Shown here in pieces: positions 59,300-64,000 of a DNA stretch of 64,000 nt; position 1 is the stretch's first letter; each line of letters starts with the position of its first letter. The stretch lies in contig LVBD01000011.1 of NCBI GenBank assembly GCA_001604275.1, forward strand, positions 1 to 64,000. The letters run 5' to 3'. A program made the position numbers and the translations under genes. The notes below the pieces were generated by a model, which did no database searches, was not told the origin of the DNA, and saw only the letters and a program-made list of their open reading frames with translations. Source of the stretch: Spirochaetales bacterium Spiro_02 (GTDB taxonomy: Bacteria; Spirochaetota; Spirochaetia; Sphaerochaetales; Sphaerochaetaceae).

Positions 59300-60583
59300 T
59301 CAGCCGACGATGATCTTCAGCAGGAACAATACCGCGATGATGATGGTCATCGGGGTGATTTCCTTTGCTTTCTTCGCTGCGAGCTTCAGGATGATCCATG
59401 CCAGGACGCCGAACATGATTCCGTCGGCGATTGAGTAGGCAAGCGGCATGAACAGGATGCACAGGAACGCAGGAATGCCTTCCGTGTAGTCGTCGAAGTC
59501 GATGTTCTTGACCGGGGAGATCATGAACAACCCTACGAGGATCAGCGTAGGAGCGGTCGCTGCGCTTGGAATTGACAGGAACAGCGGCGACAGGAACAGG
59601 GAAACGAGGAACAGGATCGCGACGACAAGCGCCGTCAGTCCGGTGCGTCCGCCTTCCGCAACACCTGCGGAGCTTTCGACGAACGTGGTGACCGTGGAGG
59701 TCCCGAGCATCGCTCCGACCGTAGTTCCTACTGCATCGGCGAACAGTGCTTCCTTACAGTTGGGGATCGAGCCGTCTTCCGCGATCATGCCGGCCTTCGT
59801 CGCGCAACCGATCAACGTACCGACGGTGTCGAACATGTCGACGAACAGGAACGTGAACATGACGACGAGGAAGTCGAGGGAGAAGATGTTGGAGAATTCG
59901 AATTGCCAGAAAGTAGGAGCCAGTGACGGAGGAACATACGATCCGCCGGCATACGATGTCACGCCGAACGGAATTCCCACGATGGTCGTCGCGATGATGC
60001 CGATCAACAATGCCCCCTTGACTTTGTATGCAAGAAGGATTCCTGTAATGACAAGGCCGATGATCGCAACAAGCGGCGCGCCATGGGTGATATCGCCCAG
60101 TGCCACAAGCGTGGAGCTGTCGACGATGATTCCGGCGTTCTGCATGCCGATGAAAGCGATGAACAGACCGATACCTACGGAAATCGCGTTTTTCAGATTC
60201 GCAGGAATGCTGTTGACGATCGCTTCGCGGATATTGAAGAGTGTCAGGATGATGAAGATGATTCCTTCGACGAATACCGCGGTAAGGGCGAACTGCCAGC
60301 TATATCCCATGCCGAGAACGACGGTGTAGGCGAGGAACGCATTGAGCCCCATGCCTGGAGCCAAAGCGAAAGGAAGGTTCGCCAGAAACGCCATGACGAG
60401 GGTCGCGATCGCTGAGGATAAAGCAGTGGCAGTGAATACCGCACCCATGTCCATACCTGCGTCCGAAAGAATGAGCGGGTTGACGATCAGGATGTAGGCC
60501 ATCGTGAGGAACGTCGTCACGCCTGCGATCAATTCAGTTCTCAGAGAGGTATGCCTTTCAGAAAGCTTGAATAGTTTTTCCAT
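59300..60583 (-). CDS. NCS2 purine permease (AzgA/GhxQ-like), 427 aa
   Basis: About 12 membrane segments with the AzgA-branch start LRTELIAGVTTFLTMAYIL and FALAPGMGLNAFLAYTVVLG. The substrate-binding strands include IGLFIAFIGMQNAG and the late TTFVESSAGVAEGGRTGLTAL (cited in part). This branch imports adenine, guanine or hypoxanthine with protons, rather than xanthine or urate. The start at 60583 has AAGGAG eight bases upstream. A copy of the TGTTGCA-type operator stands before its promoter, linking it to ygfK and ygeW. Confidence 0.88.
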   Translation of the reverse strand: MEKLFKLSERHTSLRTELIAGVTTFLTMAYILIVNPLILSDAGMDMGAVFTATALSSAIATLVMAFLANLPFALAPGMGLNAFLAYTVVLGMGYSWQFALTAVFVEGIIFIILTLFNIREAIVNSIPANLKNAISVGIGLFIAFIGMQNAGIIVDSSTLVALGDITHGAPLVAIIGLVITGILLAYKVKGALLIGIIATTIVGIPFGVTSYAGGSYVPPSLAPTFWQFEFSNIFSLDFLVVMFTFLFVDMFDTVGTLIGCATKAGMIAEDGSIPNCKEALFADAVGTTVGAMLGTSTVTTFVESSAGVAEGGRTGLTALVVAILFLVSLFLSPLFLSIPSAATAPTLILVGLFMISPVKNIDFDDYTEGIPAFLCILFMPLAYSIADGIMFGVLAWIILKLAAKKAKEITPMTIIIAVLFLLKIIVG

Positions 60584-60614
60584 GCTATTCACTCCTTGTG
60601 TTGATTGATACGTT

Positions 60615-60643
60615 ATTTTAGCGCGGTTTTAATGGTAAGTACA
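60615..60643 (-). promoter_or_regulatory. Promoter of the first NCS2 permease
   Basis: On the minus strand TGTACT (60638-60643), 17 bases, TAAAAT (60615-60620). Confidence 0.5.
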
Positions 60644-60660
60644 GTAAAATCGTTCGTGGT

Positions 60661-60677
60661 TGTTGCATTGTGTTGCG
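60661..60677. promoter_or_regulatory. Purine-island operator, NCS2 copy
   Basis: TGTTGCA-TTG-TGTTGCG. It lies 17 bases from the permease -35 box, that is one helical turn further than the 7 bases seen at ygfK and ygeW. Confidence 0.55.
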
Positions 60678-60874
60678 CATTATGACAGGGAGTTGCGGTT
60701 AAACCGGGGATAGTCGCATTAATTCATGGAAATCGCCATGCAACAAGATAAAAACATACAACAAAGCCAAAAATTATAGCCTGGAATATCGCTATGAGTA
60801 CGTTAAAATCATATGCGCTACTATGTTCATATGTTAATACTTTGCAAAGAATTATTTGCCATCTGAAATGAAGA

Positions 60875-60903
60875 TTGCGCCGGCATTCTTTCGGTTCTAT
60901 ACT
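60875..60903 (+). promoter_or_regulatory. Promoter of the second NCS2 permease
   Basis: TTGCGC (60875-60880), 17 bases, TATACT (60898-60903). The leader of about 130 bases before the GTG start carries no recognised riboswitch. Confidence 0.5.
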
Positions 60904-61042
60904 GCTGGTGACTGGGTCTTCGAAGCCGATTGCAGCGTTTCGGGACGCGGACGGTGACCCAAAAACTGAGAGGAAATGCTCGGTGGCGCAGATCGCGGGA
61001 AATAATCAATCCTCAATCGTGCGGCCGGGCGAAGGAGTGGGT

Positions 61043-62398
61043 GTGAAGGACTTCTTTGAGCTGAAATCAAAGGATTCGAATGTTCGCAGGGAAATCGTCG
61101 CAGGGTTCACCACGTTCTTTACGATGGCGTACATCATATTCGTCAATCCCGACATGCTGGCCTTGACCGGAATGAGCTGGGGCGGCGTCTTTATCGCCAC
61201 CTGTCTGTCCGCGACGATCGGCACATTGATCATGGCTCTGTTCGCCAACGTCCCGTATGCTGTAGCTCCGGGGATGGGGTTGAACGCCATTTTCACCTAT
61301 ACGGTCTGTCTTGGCGCCGGCTTCACCTGGCAGGAAGCGTTGGCGATGGTCTTCATCTGCGGCATCATCAACATCATCATCACTGTGACGAAACTGCGCA
61401 AGGCGATCGTGAAGTCCATCCCCATAGGCCTGCAGAACGCCATCGGCGGTGCCATCGGACTGTTCATTGCCTATCTTGGGATGAACAACGCCGGATTCAT
61501 TTCGTTCGGTGCGACTCCTGGCATGGCTCCGTTCGGCGATCCCTCCGTGGTCCTTTCCTTGATCGGACTGTTCATCATGATCGTCCTGATGGTACTGCAG
61601 GTCAAGGGCGCGATTCTGATCGGCATCATCGCCGCTACTGTCATCGGCATCCCAATGGGCGTGACAGTTCTCCCGCAAAGCATCCTTTCCAGCGGCGAGA
61701 CGTTCTCCGGCTTCCGCGAAGTTGCATTCAGCTTCTTCGGCAAACCTGGGTTCGGGACGTTGTTCTCTCACGGTTCTCAGATCCCGTTCGTACTGATCAC
61801 AATCTTCAGCATGAGCCTCGCCGATACGTTCGATTCGATCGGGACGTTCATCGGCACCGGCCGCAAGAGCCATATCTTCGACGAAGAGGATGAAAAGGCG
61901 CTGGAGGGGGCCGGCTTCAAGAGCCGTCTGGACAAGGCTCTTGTCGCCGATAGTTTCGCCACCAGCATCGGCGCATGTCTGGGGACGAGCAACGCCACCA
62001 CCTATGTCGAGAGCGCAGCCGGCATCGCCGCAGGCGGACGAACCGGCTTGACCAGTCTGACTACCGCCTTCCTGTTCCTGCTCTGTCTTCCGTTCGCTGG
62101 TTTGTTCGGCATGGTTCCCGGCGCCGCGACGGCTCCCGCACTGATCGTCGTAGGCATTCTGATGGCCGAGCCGTTCGCGGAAATCAACTGGAAGAATTTC
62201 TCGGAAGCGGTTCCTGCTTTCTTTACGGTGGCGGTGATGAGCTTCACCTACGGTATCACCAACGGTATCGCCGCAGGTTTCATCATGTACTGCGTCGTGA
62301 AACTTGCTACTCGCAAGGCAAAGGAGATCCACCCGATCATCGCCGTTGCCTCGATCCTGTTCATCATCGACTTCGTCATGAAGGCTACCGGAGCCTGA
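61043..62398 (+). CDS. NCS2 purine permease (AzgA/GhxQ-like), 451 aa
   Basis: A paralog of the divergent permease, with REIVAGFTTFFTMAYIIFVNP, AVAPGMGLNAIFTYTVCLGAG, IPIGLQNAIGGAIGLFIAYLG and NATTYVESAAGIAAGGRTG. The membrane pattern is the same, with a longer C-terminal region. The likely cargo is guanine, hypoxanthine or adenine. The start is GTG 61043, set by AAGGAG five bases upstream. Two permeases of one family back to back suggest split substrate or affinity ranges. A terminator follows. Confidence 0.88.
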   Translation: MKDFFELKSKDSNVRREIVAGFTTFFTMAYIIFVNPDMLALTGMSWGGVFIATCLSATIGTLIMALFANVPYAVAPGMGLNAIFTYTVCLGAGFTWQEALAMVFICGIINIIITVTKLRKAIVKSIPIGLQNAIGGAIGLFIAYLGMNNAGFISFGATPGMAPFGDPSVVLSLIGLFIMIVLMVLQVKGAILIGIIAATVIGIPMGVTVLPQSILSSGETFSGFREVAFSFFGKPGFGTLFSHGSQIPFVLITIFSMSLADTFDSIGTFIGTGRKSHIFDEEDEKALEGAGFKSRLDKALVADSFATSIGACLGTSNATTYVESAAGIAAGGRTGLTSLTTAFLFLLCLPFAGLFGMVPGAATAPALIVVGILMAEPFAEINWKNFSEAVPAFFTVAVMSFTYGITNGIAAGFIMYCVVKLATRKAKEIHPIIAVASILFIIDFVMKATGA

Positions 62399-62458
62399 TC
62401 CTGTTCTGTGTAGCGAACCGCGCGGAGGTGACTTCGCAATGAGCCCGATGTGCTGGAG

Positions 62459-62481
62459 GGCCGTTCTGGGGAACGGCCTTT
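62459..62481 (+). terminator. Terminator of the second NCS2 permease gene
   Basis: GGCCGTTC (62459-62466) and GAACGGCC (62471-62478) around TGGG, followed by TTT. Confidence 0.75.
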
Positions 62482-62544
62482 CGGTGTGTCCGTGCCCATG
62501 ATTTTCGAGGATGGCGTGCGATCCTGTCCGGGAACATGGACTTC

Positions 62545-62634
62545 CGTCTTGGCCCCACGCGTACACGACGAGCCGTCATACAGACTATGGTCCGCAAAGA
62601 AAAACGTCTTGGCCCCCGCATGCACGTGACGAGC
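62545..62634. repeat. Two imperfect 30-base direct repeats upstream of ade
   Basis: A unit starting CGTCTTGGCCCC and ending GACGAGC occurs at 62545-62573 and 62605-62634, exactly 60 bases apart. Each can fold with CGTC against GACG. The 537-base gap 62399-62935 contains these, the permease terminator and the ade promoter; I see no gene in it. Confidence 0.5.
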
Positions 62635-62863
62635 AGGTATTTCGTGGCGTTGATGACGGGAGAAAAGTCGCAGTACCAGCCCGCAAGGGACGCCTAGCCG
62701 TGATACTGGAATGATACGATCGTCCGCCGATTCAGAGACGCTTCCCCTAGGTGTTTTTCCGGAATAATTCGTGTGGTTGGACTGAAAAACGAAGAAAAAT
62801 GGACAATGCAAATTATCTGTCGGGATATTGCGTTTTCCCGCAGTGCTCGATGCATGAGTTCGC

Positions 62864-62892
62864 TTGTACGGGACTTTTTGTCATGGTACACT
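62864..62892 (+). promoter_or_regulatory. Promoter of ade
   Basis: TTGTAC (62864-62869), 17 bases, TACACT (62887-62892). The leader is about 37 bases and carries a small GAAATC/GATTTC hairpin before AAAGGAGG. Confidence 0.6.
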
Positions 62893-62935
62893 CTGTTTGA
62901 AATCCTTTGGAGATTTCTGAGAAAGGAGGCGTATC

Positions 62936-64000
62936 GTGGATGATCGCACGCAACTGAAACAATTGATCGATGTCGCCGCCGGGCGGTGTCCGGCAGATGT
63001 CGTCATCAAGAATTGCCGGATCGTGGATGTGTTCAACAAGGAGATTTTCCAAGGCGACGTGCTGGTCAGCTGTGGCCGGATCGCCGGCTTCGGTAAGCCG
63101 GGATTCCCGCAGGCGAAGGAAACCGTGGACGCGGGCGGTAAGTACTTGATACCTGGATTGATCGACAGCCATGTCCATATCGAGTCCTCCCACTGCAGTC
63201 CCGGGGAGTTTTCCCGGCTTGTCGTTCCTTGCGGAACGACGACAGTCATCGCCGATCCCCATGAAATCTGCAATGTCTGCGGTATCGATGGCCTCGACTA
63301 TATGCTCGATGCTTCCGAAGGGATTCCTCTGCAGGTTTTCATGATGATTCCCTCCTGTGTGCCTGCCACTCCGTTCGAAAATGCAGGTGCTACGATGCTG
63401 GCCGATTCCATTGCCACGCGCATCGACCATCCCCGTGTGCTTGGGCTTGGCGAACTGATGGACTATCCTGGCGTGATCCATGCCAACGACGCGATCCTCG
63501 ACAAACTGATGGTCGCTCGAAGAGCCGGCAAAGGAGTCGATGGGCATAGCCCGGCCATCGAAGGCACCGATCTCGATGCCTATAGCGCAAGCGGAGTACG
63601 GACGGACCATGAATGTGACACGCCGCAGGAGCTGCATGAGCGTATCCGTCGCGGTATGTATGTCCTGTTGAGGCAGGGATCGGCTTGCCGCAACGTGCTG
63701 AACTTGCTCGCAGGGGTCACCGACGCCAACGAACGGCGCTGTCTGTTCTGTACCGATGATCGACAGCCCAAGAGCATTCTGGAAGAGGGACATATCGACA
63801 ACAACGTCAGGCTCGCAATCGGCGCGGGGCTGGATCCGATCTCTGCGATCAGAATGGCGACGATCAATGCCGCGGAATGTTACGGCCTTCGGGATCGAGG
63901 GGCGATAGCTCCCGGCTATCGGGCGGATTTCTTCCTTTCTATGGATCTGTCGCATCTGCATGCCTGCCAGGTGTTCGTCTCGGGACAGCTTGTCGCTCAG
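62936..64000 (+). CDS. ade: Adenine deaminase, 5' part (355 codons, runs off the window)
   Basis: The GTG at 62936, six bases after AAAGGAGG, opens a frame that stays open to the last base. The translation has the Ade-type amidohydrolase pattern: IPGLIDSHVHIESSHCSPGEF (cited in part as DSHVHIESS), TTTVIADPHEICNV, LGLGELMDYPGVI, GVDGHSPAIEG, FCTDDRQPKSILEEGHID and ATINAAECYGL. The enzyme converts adenine to hypoxanthine, which the molybdenum hydroxylases can use. About 200 C-terminal residues should lie beyond the window. Confidence 0.93.
   Translation, partial: MDDRTQLKQLIDVAAGRCPADVVIKNCRIVDVFNKEIFQGDVLVSCGRIAGFGKPGFPQAKETVDAGGKYLIPGLIDSHVHIESSHCSPGEFSRLVVPCGTTTVIADPHEICNVCGIDGLDYMLDASEGIPLQVFMMIPSCVPATPFENAGATMLADSIATRIDHPRVLGLGELMDYPGVIHANDAILDKLMVARRAGKGVDGHSPAIEGTDLDAYSASGVRTDHECDTPQELHERIRRGMYVLLRQGSACRNVLNLLAGVTDANERRCLFCTDDRQPKSILEEGHIDNNVRLAIGAGLDPISAIRMATINAAECYGLRDRGAIAPGYRADFFLSMDLSHLHACQVFVSGQLVAQ

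Noticed and set aside
60722-60780. Scattered TGCAACA and TACAACA words between the two permease genes
   Set aside because: They are 24 bases apart and not phased to a promoter. They may be degenerate half-sites but are not supported.
60842-60860. Possible fourth TGTTGCA-type operator before the second NCS2 permease
   Set aside because: Only one TTGCAA half-site is present at the expected place; the second half is missing, so it does not meet the spacing rule of the other three.
60584-62935. Purine or xanthine riboswitch near the permease and ade genes
   Set aside because: I looked for the conserved purine aptamer core in the leaders at 60584-61042 and 62399-62935 and did not find it.
1-64000. 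Insertion sequences, prophage genes, CRISPR arrays or rRNA
   Set aside because: No transposase, integrase or phage structural gene, no regular spacer-repeat array and no rRNA-like stretch were seen on either strand.

Overview
The window is a dense, moderately GC-rich bacterial chromosome segment. It has no mobile elements, no CRISPR array and no rRNA. The mixture of housekeeping genes (glnS, uvrB, infC-rpmI-rplT, tsaB/tsaE, fba, tatD, glgA/glgC), secreted proteins with short signal peptides and a large anaerobic purine-hydroxylase cluster suggests a fermentative anaerobe. A Sphaerochaeta-like spirochaete is my best guess, but it rests on protein style and not on any marker comparison.

Layout. 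Positions 1-3.1 kb hold an amidohydrolase and a split HipA-like pair whose kinase half has lost its catalytic residues. From 3.1 to 14 kb come glnS, a SulP transporter, an HD-domain protein, a PfkB sugar kinase, ApbE, HtrA and UvrB. From 14 to 15.6 kb there is an AT-richer caspase-like lipoprotein with a partner envelope protein. From 15.7 to 19.8 kb lies a thiBPQ-type thiamine ABC importer controlled by a TPP riboswitch. From 19.9 to 33.9 kb are NAD(P)HX repair, glycogen synthesis, a tsaE/tsaB/trxB run, a 6S RNA gene next to a ZapB-like gene, the IF3-L35-L20 operon, an AI-2E family transporter and fructose-bisphosphate aldolase. From 34 to 37.5 kb are tatD, a YbaK-like deacylase, small envelope proteins and a 73-nt tRNA with a UAA anticodon but a short variable loop.

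From about 37.5 kb to the end there is a purine catabolism island. It holds two fold-type-II PLP enzymes, a stand-alone DUF3320-like protein, ygfK, ssnA, ygeY, xdhABC, an 8-oxoguanine-deaminase-like hydrolase, ygfM, xdhD, ygeW, two NCS2 purine permeases and the 5' part of adenine deaminase. The likely logic is uptake of purines, deamination (ade, the 8-oxoguanine deaminase-like enzyme, SsnA), hydroxylation or reduction by molybdenum hydroxylases with YgfK, and ring-fragment breakdown by YgeY/YgeW. No ygeX (diaminopropionate ammonia-lyase) or dihydropyrimidinase gene is present; the two PLP enzymes may fill part of that gap.

Three observations matter most. A direct-repeat operator (TGTTGCA-N3-TGTTGCA) lies in phase upstream of three promoters of the purine island. 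Five genes appear to be transcribed as leaderless mRNAs, with a -10 box, six bases and then ATG. The XdhD of this cluster keeps the fold of a ferredoxin domain but lacks every iron-sulfur ligand.
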